Counted from the first letter of the stretch, positions 18,138-27,761 are shown. The stretch: DNA of 64,000 bases from DASUCS01 sp041166745 (GCA_041166745.1 JBEEGH010000023.1:1-64000); one strand, 5' to 3'. The notes: generated by a model from the sequence alone, not told the origin. Made by a program: numbers and translations.

Positions 18138-19573
18138 GGTCGAGATCGGCAAGGACGCTCGACACGGAGGTGCTGATCATCGGCTCCGGCGCCGGCGGAG
18201 CCACCACCGCGGCCAAGGTTGCCGCGGCCGGGCGAACGGTCATGGTCGTCGAGGAAGGCCCGTGGGTCGATCCCGATGCGATCGAGCCGTTCTCGATCGA
18301 GGAGATGGTGCTCAAGTATCGACATCGCGGGCCATGTGCCACGCTCGGTGCACCTCCGGTCGCGTTTGCCGAGGGCCGCTGTGTCGGGGGCAGCACCGAG
18401 ATCAACTCCGGGCTGTGGCACCGGCTCCCGTCGTATCTCTCGGATGAGTGGCGCGACACGTACCGCATCGAGCACTTCACCGACGATGTGCTCGACCACT
18501 ACGCCGAGGAGGTCGAGCAGGCGCAGGCGGTCTCGCTGTTGCCGTCTGCTCCGCCGATGTCGTCGGCCGCACTCGAGCGCGGTGCCACCAAGCTCGGATG
18601 GCGAGCCGTCGAGTTCCCGCGCGTGTTCAAGTACGACGAACGTGGACGCGGCGTCAAGCAGACGATGGCGCGCACGATGATTCCGCGCGCAGTCGAGCAC
18701 GGAGCGGTGGTCACACCGGACTGTCGTGTCATGAAGCTGCTCAGAGCCGGCGATCACGTCACGGGCGCGTTGTGCGAGCGCCGCAACCCCGACGGCGTGA
18801 CCGAGTTGATCACCATCAACGCTGATCACGTCTTCGTGTGCGGCGGCGCGATCCAGACGCCGGCACTCCTTCAGCGCAGCGGTATTCGTGGGCAGGCCGG
18901 GCTCGGCTTGAAGGTGCATCCGACGATCAAGATTGCCGCGCGGTTTGCCAATCCCATCGATCACGGCGGCGTCCCGATGCATCGCATCACAGAGTTCGCT
19001 CCGAGCTTGACCATCGGCGGCTCGGTGAGCCGCAAAGGCCACATCGCCCTTGCGTTGTCTGACTCCGGAGCGGACTTCACGGATGCGCTTGCGGACTGGG
19101 AGCGGGTGTTCGTGTACTACGCCGCGATCCGCGGCGACGCGGGTGGTCGAGTCTTCGCCGTTCCTGGATTGCGAGCCCCGATCGTGTCCTACCGGTTGAC
19201 CGACGCGGATCTCAGCCGATTGGCCCGCGGGCTCATCCACCTCGGTGAAGTGCTCTTGGCCGCAGGAGCCACCGAGCTCTACCCGTCGGTGATCGGCGGA
19301 CGGGTCGTACGTCGCGTCGACGAGCTGGCGTCGTGGTGGGATGTCGTCACACGATCGAGCGCAAACCTCATGACGGTGCACCTCACGTCCACGGTGCGAA
19401 TGGGCGAGGATCGAACCCGTACCGCGGCGGACAGCTATGGCTCGGTGTGGGGCTTTCGCAATCTGCGGGTCAACGACGCGTCGTTGCTTCCGGACGCTCC
19501 CGGTGTCAACCCGCAGGCCGCGATCATGACGATCGCCACGCGCAACGCCGAACACTTCCTTGCCGAGGGTTGA
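18134..19573 (+). CDS. GMC-family FAD-dependent oxidoreductase
   Basis: 479 aa. ADP-binding motif IIGSGAGGATTAAKVA at the N-terminus, the FAD contact GRCVGGSTEINSG, and the C-terminal GMC signature with HLTSTVRMG and PGVNPQAAIMTIATR. GMC enzymes oxidise alcohols, sterols or sugars using FAD; the electron acceptor and substrate are not evident. It lies within the glycan region but may serve lipid metabolism. Translation is coupled to the 103-aa protein upstream, and the first 14 bases of the next membrane protein overlap its 3' end. Confidence 0.9.
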   Translation: MRSRSARTLDTEVLIIGSGAGGATTAAKVAAAGRTVMVVEEGPWVDPDAIEPFSIEEMVLKYRHRGPCATLGAPPVAFAEGRCVGGSTEINSGLWHRLPSYLSDEWRDTYRIEHFTDDVLDHYAEEVEQAQAVSLLPSAPPMSSAALERGATKLGWRAVEFPRVFKYDERGRGVKQTMARTMIPRAVEHGAVVTPDCRVMKLLRAGDHVTGALCERRNPDGVTELITINADHVFVCGGAIQTPALLQRSGIRGQAGLGLKVHPTIKIAARFANPIDHGGVPMHRITEFAPSLTIGGSVSRKGHIALALSDSGADFTDALADWERVFVYYAAIRGDAGGRVFAVPGLRAPIVSYRLTDADLSRLARGLIHLGEVLLAAGATELYPSVIGGRVVRRVDELASWWDVVTRSSANLMTVHLTSTVRMGEDRTRTAADSYGSVWGFRNLRVNDASLLPDAPGVNPQAAIMTIATRNAEHFLAEG

Positions 19574-21197
19574 CAGCGTCGCGTCGTCGACAGACGGCCG
19601 TGCGCCGGGTCCGCCGGTCCTGAAGCGATCCATCCTCGAAGGCCGGCGCGGTCTCGTGATCGTGCTTGCTCTTGTGGTCGCACCGATCATTGGGTCGATG
19701 GGTTCCCTGTTCGGTCGCCACTGGTACGCGACCTTCGACCAAGCGCTGCAGATGCTGCGAATCAGCGATGTCGGTGGCTCCCACACGCCGCTGGTCGGTT
19801 CGTGGTCGCGCTGGGGCTGGGCGCATCCGGGACCATTGCAGTTCTGGTTGCTCGCGCCGTTCTACCGCGTGTTCGGCGCGACCGGGGTGCTGACCGGAAC
19901 CGCGGTCTTGAACCTCGCCTGCGTCGTCGCGGCCGTTCTTCTCGGCTACCGGCGAGGGGGGTTTCGCCTCGCGGCGACGGTGGGCTTGATGGTCGCACTC
20001 CTCGCCCGCGCCAGTGGCGCGCTTCTCATCGACCCCTGGAATCCGTGGGCCGCCTTCTTCCCCTTCGTGGTCTTCCTGCTGCTCGTGTGGTCGGTGGTGT
20101 GCGACGACCACGTCATGCTGCCAGCGGCCGTCGCGGTGGGTTCGTTCTCCGTTCAGGCTCACGCTGGGTATCTGCCGATGGTCGGGGGGCTGCTGCTGCT
20201 GGCGGTGACCTGGTCCGTCGTGCCGATCGTGCGCGGGCGGCGTGATTCGGCGATGCGTCGATCGCCGACGACGAAGTGGCTCGTGATCGCTGCCGCCCTG
20301 GGCGCGGTGCTGTGGTTGCCGCCGATCATCGATCAGCTCACCGGCGGCAACAACCTGCGCACGCTCGTCTCCTACTCGGTGCATCCGACGGAGCCGACGG
20401 CCGGATGGAACGCCGCGTTCGGTGTTCTCGGCGGGCAGGTGCGACCGGTCGGCCCTTGGATCACGGGTCGCGAGACCGGCTTGTTCGGACTCACCGAGCG
20501 GACCTCGGTGTGGCCGGCGATGCTCACGATTGCGGCGGTGATCGCGGCCTCTTGGATCGCGTGGCGGCGTGGCAACGGCGACGCCGCTCGTCTCGGGGTG
20601 GTCGCCCTCGTCGCTACGGGTCTGGCAGTGGTTGCGACGGCGCGCGTGACGGGCCTCTTCGCTCCGTACGTCATGCACTGGTGGTGGGCCGTCGCCGCGA
20701 TCGCGATGACGTCGATCCTGTGGAGCGCGGCGAGCGCGCTGAGAAGCGTGCGCACTCGCGACGCCGCCATGGTGGTCTGCCTCGTGGGGCTCCTCCTGAA
20801 TGCCGGGGCGATGGTGCGGGACCTTCCTCAGCCTCTGCCGTTCGAGCGGCTCTCCCAGATGATCGCAACCGTCGGGCCCCAGACCGCATCGGCGCTCCAG
20901 CGCGATCGGCGGTATCTCGTTCGAGGCGTCGACCCCGCCACATTGAGCGCCGCGCCCCACGGCCTTTACTTCGAGTTGGAGCGACGCGGCTTTCAGGTCT
21001 TCGTCGACCACGACGATCTCTCGTCGCTGACGTTCGGCACCTGGCGCGAGGCAAGTCCCGCCACGGTCGACGCCATGGTGATGATCATCGATGTCGCCGA
21101 TCTGGAGAAGGGCGCATGGACTCCTCCTGCCGGCGCCGAGCTGCTCGCGACGTTCGACGGGTACGCCGTCTATCTGGCGCCGCCCCCTCCCGTCTGA
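19560..21197 (+). CDS. GT-C-like membrane protein, paralogue A (short C-terminal domain)
   Basis: 545 aa. About ten to eleven membrane segments, with a first outside loop containing FDQALQMLRISDVGGSHTPL and then HPGPLQFWLLAPFYR, resembling the acidic and HPP loops of GT39 enzymes. Later come LIDPWNPWAAFFPF and PYVMHWWWAVAAIAM, then a soluble extracytoplasmic domain of about 130 residues ending YLAPPPPV. Long identical runs show it is a recent paralogue of the protein at 24504-26249, but it lacks that copy's ~58-residue insertion near the C-terminus. Start TTG 19560 overlaps the GMC gene. It is probably a lipid-phospho-sugar glycosyltransferase; the substrate is unknown. Confidence 0.72.
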   Translation: MPRVDSVASSTDGRAPGPPVLKRSILEGRRGLVIVLALVVAPIIGSMGSLFGRHWYATFDQALQMLRISDVGGSHTPLVGSWSRWGWAHPGPLQFWLLAPFYRVFGATGVLTGTAVLNLACVVAAVLLGYRRGGFRLAATVGLMVALLARASGALLIDPWNPWAAFFPFVVFLLLVWSVVCDDHVMLPAAVAVGSFSVQAHAGYLPMVGGLLLLAVTWSVVPIVRGRRDSAMRRSPTTKWLVIAAALGAVLWLPPIIDQLTGGNNLRTLVSYSVHPTEPTAGWNAAFGVLGGQVRPVGPWITGRETGLFGLTERTSVWPAMLTIAAVIAASWIAWRRGNGDAARLGVVALVATGLAVVATARVTGLFAPYVMHWWWAVAAIAMTSILWSAASALRSVRTRDAAMVVCLVGLLLNAGAMVRDLPQPLPFERLSQMIATVGPQTASALQRDRRYLVRGVDPATLSAAPHGLYFELERRGFQVFVDHDDLSSLTFGTWREASPATVDAMVMIIDVADLEKGAWTPPAGAELLATFDGYAVYLAPPPPV

Positions 21198-23143
21198 TGA
21201 GCCGTCATAAGCTGATTTCGATGGCCACGGCCGACGTGCGAGACATCGCGGCCGATGGAGTCGCCGAAGCACGCGACCGAACCGTTGCTCACGGGGCTGA
21301 CCCTCCACCGCCCAGGCCGTCCAAGCTCGTCGTGGCGGTGCTCGCCGCCGCGCTGATCGTGCCGATCGCGATCGCGGTCTTCGCGTTCCACAAGCCGACA
21401 TGGACACCGGTGCTCGACTTGGCGCAGACCGAGCTTCGAGTACGTGACGTCGGCACCGCCGACACACCGCTGATCGGGCTGCCGGGCCGGATTGGAACCG
21501 GAGGTCAGCAGGGGAGTCACCCTGGCCCGCTGAGCTTCTACGCGCTGGCGCCGACGTATCGGCTCTTCGGCAGTTCAGCGTTCTCGTTGCAGGTCGCAAG
21601 TCTCGTCGTGCAATCGGGCGCGATCGTGGTCGCTCTCCTCATCGCGCGACGTCGTGGTGGGACCGGCCTCGTGCTCGGTGTCGGCGCGATGCTCGCACTC
21701 CTCGTCACCGGGTTCGGTGTCACCGCGCTCACCGAGCCCTGGAATCCGTACCTGCCGGTGCTGTGGTGGGTGGTGGTGTTGCTCGCGGCATGGTCGGTGG
21801 CGTGTGGCGACATCAAGCTGCTGCCGGTCGTGGTGGTGGCGGGATCGTTCTGCGCGCAGACGCACGTTCCGTACCTCGCGCTCTGCCTCGGCATCGGTGG
21901 ACTCGCGGCTGCCGGCGCGGTGCTGCACTTCCGCAGCGGTGAGGCTGTCGGTCGACGCTCGATCGTCGTGTGGAGTGCGGTCGCCGTAGCGCTCGGAGTC
22001 GCGGTTTGGCTGCCTCCGACAATCGACCAGATCATTCATCATCCGGGGAACGAATCGATTCTGATCAGGCACTTCACGAACCCGCCGCCACAGGAGCCCA
22101 CCGTCGGCGTGCGAGGGTCGCTTCAGTACGTGTTCGAGAAGCTCGACATGGCTCACCTGTCGTTGCACCAGCTGGCTGAGCCGGGGTTGCTCGTGTCGAG
22201 CGACCCGACGCGTCATGCGAACACCTCGCGAGGGGTTGCCTTCGCCGCGCTCTGGGGACTGGCCGCGCTGGCCGCGATCAAGCTGCGCAATCGCTCGCTG
22301 CTGTTGCTCCACGCCGTTGTGGCGCTCGGCGTACTACTGCTCATCTTCGACGTCAGCCACATCTTCGGCAACGTCTGGTACTACCTGCTGCTACCGGTGT
22401 GGGGGGTCGCCGGGTTGATGACGGTCGCCACCGTGTGGACCGTCGCCGCGCTGGTCGGGCGCGCGGTTTCCGCGGATCGTCGTGAGTTGGCGGAACGGGT
22501 GGGTAAAGGCGCGCTCGTTGCCGTCATCGCGCTCTTCTGCGCCCGGCTGACGTGGGCGGCACCAAGTGCGAGCCATTCCGACGCGCTCATCTCCGACGAG
22601 TTGGGTGCCGTGGTGCCCGATACGGTCGCCGCGCTGAACCAAGGTGTCGGTGGTGCGACGGGACACGCCGGCAGGTACTTGGTCGCGTGGGACGATGCCG
22701 CGTACATCGGCTCACCCGGGTACGGGCTGCTCAACGAGCTCGACCGGCGCGGCTTCGATGTCGGCGCCATCGCCGGACTGCGCGTGATCGCCACGCCGCA
22801 TCGCGTGGTGTCCGAAGCCGAGGCCACCGCCCGAGTCGAACTGGCCACCGGTGCATGGGTGGACCGCTGGCGAGTACTTCCGGGCGCAATCCAGGTGGCC
22901 TTCATCGACCCACGTACGCCCGTGCAACAAGCTCGTTTCACGGAGCTTCGGTCGGAAGTCATTGCTCTGCTGCATGAGCGGGGTATGGACGATCTCATCG
23001 CCAAGGTCGACGACAACCTCTTTGGCGCCGCGATCGATCAGCGCGTCTACCTCGATGGCGACATCCAGCCGCGGTTCAACGAGATGCTCGAGCTCGGCGT
23101 CCCGATCGGAGTCTTCATCGCGCCGCCCGGAGTGCACCTGTGA
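21197..23143 (+). CDS. GT-C-like membrane protein, paralogue B (diverged)
   Basis: 648 aa. A cytosolic N-terminal extension of about 45 residues rich in Asp/Arg/Pro precedes the membrane domain. The first outside loop reads RVRDVGTADTPL and then HPGPLSFYALAPTYR, and EPWNPYLPVLWW and AQTHVPYLALC follow the same order as in paralogues A and C. The C-terminal extracytoplasmic domain is large and contains a helical insertion (QQARFTELRSEVIALLHERG) also found in C but not in A. ATG 21197 overlaps the upstream TGA by one base, and the stop overlaps the GTG of the next gene, so A, B, the GT39-like gene and C form one operon. Confidence 0.72.
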   Translation: MSRHKLISMATADVRDIAADGVAEARDRTVAHGADPPPPRPSKLVVAVLAAALIVPIAIAVFAFHKPTWTPVLDLAQTELRVRDVGTADTPLIGLPGRIGTGGQQGSHPGPLSFYALAPTYRLFGSSAFSLQVASLVVQSGAIVVALLIARRRGGTGLVLGVGAMLALLVTGFGVTALTEPWNPYLPVLWWVVVLLAAWSVACGDIKLLPVVVVAGSFCAQTHVPYLALCLGIGGLAAAGAVLHFRSGEAVGRRSIVVWSAVAVALGVAVWLPPTIDQIIHHPGNESILIRHFTNPPPQEPTVGVRGSLQYVFEKLDMAHLSLHQLAEPGLLVSSDPTRHANTSRGVAFAALWGLAALAAIKLRNRSLLLLHAVVALGVLLLIFDVSHIFGNVWYYLLLPVWGVAGLMTVATVWTVAALVGRAVSADRRELAERVGKGALVAVIALFCARLTWAAPSASHSDALISDELGAVVPDTVAALNQGVGGATGHAGRYLVAWDDAAYIGSPGYGLLNELDRRGFDVGAIAGLRVIATPHRVVSEAEATARVELATGAWVDRWRVLPGAIQVAFIDPRTPVQQARFTELRSEVIALLHERGMDDLIAKVDDNLFGAAIDQRVYLDGDIQPRFNEMLELGVPIGVFIAPPGVHL

Positions 23144-24492
23144 CCGCGACGCTCGAAGCGGCCGATGCTGCGGGCGCGGGGCTACCGGAAGATCGCTCGA
23201 GCGTGGTCGCACGAATCTGGTCACACCGCGACCACCGCTGGTTGATCCTCATCACGGCCGTGGGCTTCGGCCTGCGGCTGGCATGGCTTCTCTACGCGAA
23301 GTCGGCCCCGCCCTACGCGTGGCAGGTGTCGGGCGACCAATACTCGTACTGGTACTACGGCAACGAGATCGCGGCCGGCCACGGCTACGTCGGTTACGTC
23401 ACGAATCAACCCACCGCCTATTACCCGATCGGCTATCCCGCGCTGCTGGCGGCGCTGTTCTTCGTCGTCGGGCACTTGCACCTCCCCGGCGGACTCATGT
23501 TCTGGGCAGGGTTCATGCACGTGGCATTCGGAACGGCGACGATCGCTCTCGTCTTCCTGATCGCACGCCGCGTGTTCAACGCAACGGTGGGGCTCATTGC
23601 GGCGGCTCTGCTCGCGGTGTTCCCGAATGCGATCTATCAGGTGACCACGCTTCAACTCGAGACGACGTTCATCTTTCTGTCGACCGCGGCGGTGGCGATC
23701 ATCGTTCTGCACGACTGGTCCACGAGCCTCCCGAGCCGCAATCGGCTGCTCACCTTCGGCTTCGTGTTGGCGTTGTCCGTCCTCGTGCGTCCGTTCTCGG
23801 TGTGGTTCCTCGTTGGTCTGTTCGCCGCTGCGCTCGCGGGGCGCGCCGGCTGGCGACGAGCGTTCACGGTGACGCTCGTTCCGGTGCTGGTGGTAGTGGC
23901 CATGTCGATCCCGTGGATGGTCCGCAACGAGATTCGGATGCACGCATTCATCGTCACGTCGACCAACACCGGCGACACGCTCTGTCTCGACCGCAACATG
24001 ACCGCGCAGGGCGGCTTCCGGTTCTCCGATCACGACGGGTGCGTCGACCCGGGCTTGCCGGAAGTACCCCGCAATGCCGGCAACACCCGCAAGGCCGTGA
24101 GTTTCGTGCTTCACCATCCGGCACGGGAGGCGCTCCAGATCGTGCGACGGGCCAGGTTCGAGTTCGCCGACGACCACGACGGGATCGAAGCGACCGAAAC
24201 GCTCGGCAGTCCGCCGTTCCTGCGGGCGGGGGAGCGCGACGTTCTGTCGCGTGCGGCCGACTGGTACTTCTACGCCGTGCTCGGCCTCGCGATCGTCGGG
24301 CTGCCACTGCTCGTCGGCGCCGCCCGCAAACGGGCAGAGCCGCGGCTCGTGCTCGCCGCCCTGATGGCGCTGCTCGTCATTCCGCTCCTGTTGTGGGGCA
24401 ATCAGCGGTTCCACCTTCCGTTGTACCCGTACCTCGTGTTGCTCGCCGCGGCCGTCATCGATTTCGCCGCTCGTCGGATCGTGCGCCACTGA
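23140..24492 (+). CDS. GT39-like membrane glycosyltransferase
   Basis: 450 aa with about nine to ten membrane segments. After the first helix comes an outside loop with GDQYSYWYYGNEIAAGHGY and YYPIGYPALLAALF, the D-x-Y...GYP layout of GT39/GT83-type enzymes (mannosyl- and aminoarabinosyltransferase relatives) that use polyprenyl-phosphate sugars. A later outside segment has a Cys pair (LCLDRN, DGCVDPG) that could form a disulfide. The C-terminus ends inside with FAARRIVRH. The GTG start overlaps the upstream stop (GTGA). It is inserted between paralogues B and C, which suggests they build one product together. Confidence 0.8.
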   Translation: MTATLEAADAAGAGLPEDRSSVVARIWSHRDHRWLILITAVGFGLRLAWLLYAKSAPPYAWQVSGDQYSYWYYGNEIAAGHGYVGYVTNQPTAYYPIGYPALLAALFFVVGHLHLPGGLMFWAGFMHVAFGTATIALVFLIARRVFNATVGLIAAALLAVFPNAIYQVTTLQLETTFIFLSTAAVAIIVLHDWSTSLPSRNRLLTFGFVLALSVLVRPFSVWFLVGLFAAALAGRAGWRRAFTVTLVPVLVVVAMSIPWMVRNEIRMHAFIVTSTNTGDTLCLDRNMTAQGGFRFSDHDGCVDPGLPEVPRNAGNTRKAVSFVLHHPAREALQIVRRARFEFADDHDGIEATETLGSPPFLRAGERDVLSRAADWYFYAVLGLAIVGLPLLVGAARKRAEPRLVLAALMALLVIPLLLWGNQRFHLPLYPYLVLLAAAVIDFAARRIVRH

Positions 24493-24503
24493 AGACCTCA
24501 GGG

Positions 24504-26249
24504 GTGCAACGAAGACGTGTGGCCGTGCTCGTGGCGATCCTCGTCGCGGCGCCCGTCGTCGGTGCGATCGCATCGTTGCTCGGTCGTAGTTGGTATGCGA
24601 GCAGCGACCAAGCCCTCCAGCTGTTGCGCATCAGCGATGTCGGCGGTTCGCACACGCCGTTGCTCGGTGCGTGGTCGCGGTGGGGGTGGGCGCATCCGGG
24701 ACCACTGCAGTTCTGGTTGCTGGCGCCCTTCTACCGCCTGCTCGGCGAGACGGGTGTCCTCGCCGGCACGGCGATCCTCAATCTCGTCTGCATGCTCGCC
24801 GTTGTCCTGATCGGCTACCGACGGGGAGGCGCTCGGCTCGCCATCCTCGTCGGGCTCATGACCGCATTGCTGGCCCACGGCTCCGGCGCGCTGCTGATCG
24901 ACCCGTGGAATCCGTGGGCCGCGTTCTTTCCCTTCGTCGTCTTCCTGTTGCTCGTCTGGTCGGTGCTGTGCGGTGACCTGCTCATGCTTCCGATTGCGAT
25001 TGCGATCGGATCGCTCTCGGTGCAGACCCACGCTGGCTACCTGCCCCTCGTCGGCGGCCTACTGGCGTTGGCAGTGATGTGGTGCGTCGTGGCGATGGTG
25101 CGAGAACGGGAGCGCGAGCCGATCCGCCGCTCACCGGCCGCGCGTTGGCTGGCGATCGCCGCGGGTGTAGGTGTCGTGGTCTGGCTGCCGGCGATCATCG
25201 ACCAGCTGTCCGGCGGCAACAACCTCCGCGCGCTGTTGTCCTACTCCCAAGACCCCGTCGAGCGCTCTGTGGGCTGGAACGCGGCATTCGGAGCGATGGG
25301 CCTCGAGCTGCGACCGAACGGCGCGTGGGTCACCGGCCATGACACCGGTGGCCTCGGGTTCCTGATCAGCTCGTCGGCGTGGCCCGGCATCATCACGTTG
25401 GGCGCCGTGGTGGCGTCAGGCCTGTTCGCGTGGCGACGCGGACACGGCGACGCGGCCCGTCTCGCCCTTCTTTCCTTCGTTGCCACTGGCCTGGCCGTAG
25501 TGGCCACGTCGCGCGTCACCGGAATCTTCGTGCCCTACGTCGTGCACTGGTGGTGGGCCGTTGCCGCGATTGCGATGTTGTCGATCGTCTGGTGCATGGT
25601 TGCCGAACTGAAGGCGCCGAATGCACGCCACGCCGTGAGCCTCGTTGGTCTCGCCGGGCTCGTGGTGACGACGGCGGTGATGCTGCGCGACCTCCCTCCG
25701 CCCGTGCCCGGCGAGCGGCTGTCGCGGATGGTGGAGGCTGTCGGACCGCCGACCGCGGCGGCGTTGGACCACGAGCACCGTTATCTCGTACGCGGCATCG
25801 ATCCGAGCACGTGGGGGTCGGCGCCGAACGGGCTGTATTTCGACTTGTACCGTCGAGGCTTCGACGTCTTCGTCGACCCTGACGAGTTCTCCTCGTTGAG
25901 GCACGGCACCTGGCGACAGGCAACGCCCCGTGAGGTCGATGCCATGGTCATGGTCATCGATCTGCCAGATGTGGAGAGTGGGGCATGGCAGCCTCCACCC
26001 GGAAGCCGCCTCGTAGCGTCGTTCGATCCGCTGGCACCGGCGGAACGAGCACGCGCAAGAGAATTGGAAGCGAGCATCCGAGCGTCGCTCGGAAGCAACG
26101 CGCCGCCGGGTCGGATCTCGGTCGGAGCGTCCGACTTTCTCTCGATGAAAGCTCAGGGCGTGTCGCGCCAGTCGCTCGAGGAGCTGAATGCGCTCCAGCA
26201 GTTGGGCGATGCCTACGTCGTGTACGTGACGCCGCCGCCACTGGCCTGA
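24504..26249 (+). CDS. GT-C-like membrane protein, paralogue C (extended C-terminal domain)
   Basis: 581 aa from GTG 24504, 11 bp after the previous stop. The open frame continues far upstream, but that part is the wrong frame of the neighbouring genes. Runs such as RISDVGGSHTPLLG, HPGPLQFWLLAPFYR and ALLIDPWNPWAAFFPFVVF are nearly identical to paralogue A. After SFD near the C-terminus it has about 58 extra residues (Ala/Arg/Glu-rich helix, then GVSRQSLEELNALQQLG) before the shared ending YVVYVTPPP. The 3' end overlaps the convergent flavoprotein gene by 37 bp. It is likely an extracytoplasmic glycosyltransferase. Confidence 0.72.
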   Translation: MQRRRVAVLVAILVAAPVVGAIASLLGRSWYASSDQALQLLRISDVGGSHTPLLGAWSRWGWAHPGPLQFWLLAPFYRLLGETGVLAGTAILNLVCMLAVVLIGYRRGGARLAILVGLMTALLAHGSGALLIDPWNPWAAFFPFVVFLLLVWSVLCGDLLMLPIAIAIGSLSVQTHAGYLPLVGGLLALAVMWCVVAMVREREREPIRRSPAARWLAIAAGVGVVVWLPAIIDQLSGGNNLRALLSYSQDPVERSVGWNAAFGAMGLELRPNGAWVTGHDTGGLGFLISSSAWPGIITLGAVVASGLFAWRRGHGDAARLALLSFVATGLAVVATSRVTGIFVPYVVHWWWAVAAIAMLSIVWCMVAELKAPNARHAVSLVGLAGLVVTTAVMLRDLPPPVPGERLSRMVEAVGPPTAAALDHEHRYLVRGIDPSTWGSAPNGLYFDLYRRGFDVFVDPDEFSSLRHGTWRQATPREVDAMVMVIDLPDVESGAWQPPPGSRLVASFDPLAPAERARARELEASIRASLGSNAPPGRISVGASDFLSMKAQGVSRQSLEELNALQQLGDAYVVYVTPPPLA

Positions 26250-27751
26250 CGCGCCGCTGCAGCCTCTTCGACGGCATGGCGGGGAATGATGGGCGCGTCG
26301 CGCCCGGTGCTGTCCCCAAGGGCGTCGGCGACCTCCTCGTGGTACTCGGCCTCGACATTCACCGACCAGATGTCGTGGCCGGCGTTGTGCACGATGTTCT
26401 CCACCGTCAGCATCGCCGTGAGCATCGAGTGGTCCTGGTTGTTGTACTTGTGCATGCCGTTGCGACCGACGGGATACACGTTGCGGGCGTGCTCGGCGAG
26501 CCAGCCCTTCATGGTCTCGACGTTCGCGCGGTAGTGCTCGTCGTACGTGGGATATGCCTTCGGCATGCGCACGACGTAACCCGCTTCGATCAGCTCAGGA
26601 CGAACAAGGCCCAGCGTGTCGAGTTCGCGCTTGCCGAGCTCGATCAAGTCGTCGTCGGCCATCTCCCACAGGTCGTCTCCTTCGAACACGAAGTACTCGA
26701 GGCCGAGGCACGTGCGTCCCTCCTTCACCATGAACGGTGACCACGAGCCGAAGTTCTGGATCCGTCCGAGCCGAACCGCGGGGTCGTGCACGTAGATCCA
26801 GTTGTCGGGGAACGCCGCTTCCTCGGGCACGACCAGGGCCACCGAAAGGTGGTCGCGAAAATGGATCTCGTCGGCCGCGGCCCGAACGTCGTCGGAGATC
26901 TCGGGGCGCATGGCCTTGAGGAGATGGGGCAGCGGCATCGACGAGATCACGTGCGACGCGAGGGAGGTCACGGTCTCACCGTCCACGAGGTAGTCGACGG
27001 TGACGGCGAGACCGCCTTCGTGGTGCACGGCGACGACCGGAGCGTTGAGCAGCACGTCATTGCCGTCCTTCTCGACGAGGTCGGCACAGCGTTCCCACAT
27101 CATCCCGGGCCCGAGCTTCGGATACTGGAACTCCTCGATGAGCGAGGTGATGTCCTTCTGATTGCGACGCGGCAACATCGAGTTCCAGACCGCGCTCAAG
27201 AACGACAGGTTCTTGATGCGCTGTGCGGCCCAGTCCGCCTGGATCTCGGTCGCCGGCACGCCCCACACCTTCTCGGTGTAGGTCTTGAAGAACATGCGAT
27301 AGAGGCGCCAACCGAAACGCGACGCCGTCCAGCCTTCGAACGTCGTTCGATCCTTCGGCGGGTGGATGCGCACCCACAGGTACGAGAGCACGCAGCGCAC
27401 GGCTTCGATGGGGCCGACTCTGCGCAGCACGTTGAACAGTCGCAGGGGATAGTCGAGGTACTTGCCGTCGTAGTAGATGCGGCTCATGCGTGGCCGCAGC
27501 AGGAAGTCGCCCTGCGGCAGGATCTCGTGCCAGAGGTCTTCGACGGCCTGCACCTTGGTGAAGAAGCGGTGGCCGCCGAGGTCGAACCGCCAGCCGTCGC
27601 GTTCGACGGTGCGGCTGATGCCACCCACGGTCGTGTCTGCTTCGAGCACGGTCGCGTCGACGCCGAGCTTTCCGAGCTGATACGCGGCGGTGAGGCCGGC
27701 GGGACCAGCCCCGATGACGACCACGTTCTTCTCCGGTGCGGTTTCGGTCAT
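26213..27751 (-). CDS. FAD-dependent oxidoreductase, UDP-galactopyranose-mutase/protoporphyrinogen-oxidase-like
   Basis: 512 aa. N-terminal FAD motif VVIGAGPAGLTAAYQL, then VGGISRTVERDGWRFDLGG and HRFFTK, a pattern shared by UDP-galactopyranose mutases and related NAD(P)-binding Rossmann flavoproteins found in polysaccharide clusters. Conserved aromatic-rich middle (FFKTYTEKVWGVP) and a C-terminal FAD contact (YPVGRNGMHKYNNQDHSM). Within this region a sugar-ring contraction, supplying a galactofuranose-type donor, is plausible but not shown, since true mutases are usually shorter (~380-400 aa). ATG 27751 is supported by TACACT 10 nt upstream. Divergent from the GT39-like gene at 27817. Confidence 0.8.
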   Translation of the reverse strand: MTETAPEKNVVVIGAGPAGLTAAYQLGKLGVDATVLEADTTVGGISRTVERDGWRFDLGGHRFFTKVQAVEDLWHEILPQGDFLLRPRMSRIYYDGKYLDYPLRLFNVLRRVGPIEAVRCVLSYLWVRIHPPKDRTTFEGWTASRFGWRLYRMFFKTYTEKVWGVPATEIQADWAAQRIKNLSFLSAVWNSMLPRRNQKDITSLIEEFQYPKLGPGMMWERCADLVEKDGNDVLLNAPVVAVHHEGGLAVTVDYLVDGETVTSLASHVISSMPLPHLLKAMRPEISDDVRAAADEIHFRDHLSVALVVPEEAAFPDNWIYVHDPAVRLGRIQNFGSWSPFMVKEGRTCLGLEYFVFEGDDLWEMADDDLIELGKRELDTLGLVRPELIEAGYVVRMPKAYPTYDEHYRANVETMKGWLAEHARNVYPVGRNGMHKYNNQDHSMLTAMLTVENIVHNAGHDIWSVNVEAEYHEEVADALGDSTGRDAPIIPRHAVEEAAAARQASGGGVTYTT

Positions 27752-27761
27752 CTGACCGGCG

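Noticed and set aside
17813..19786. 657-aa leftward open frame opposite the GMC oxidoreductase
   Set aside because: The + strand encodes a canonical GMC enzyme; the antisense frame has no motif or promoter.
19524..21599. 691-aa leftward open frame opposite the GT-C paralogues
   Set aside because: Arg/His/Pro-rich low-information translation opposite a convincing membrane protein; a GC-skew shadow.
22851..24503. 1132-aa open frame suggesting a large fusion protein ending at 26249
   Set aside because: Its first ~550 codons are the wrong frame of two well-supported genes (21197-23143 and 23140-24492); only the part from 24504 is real.
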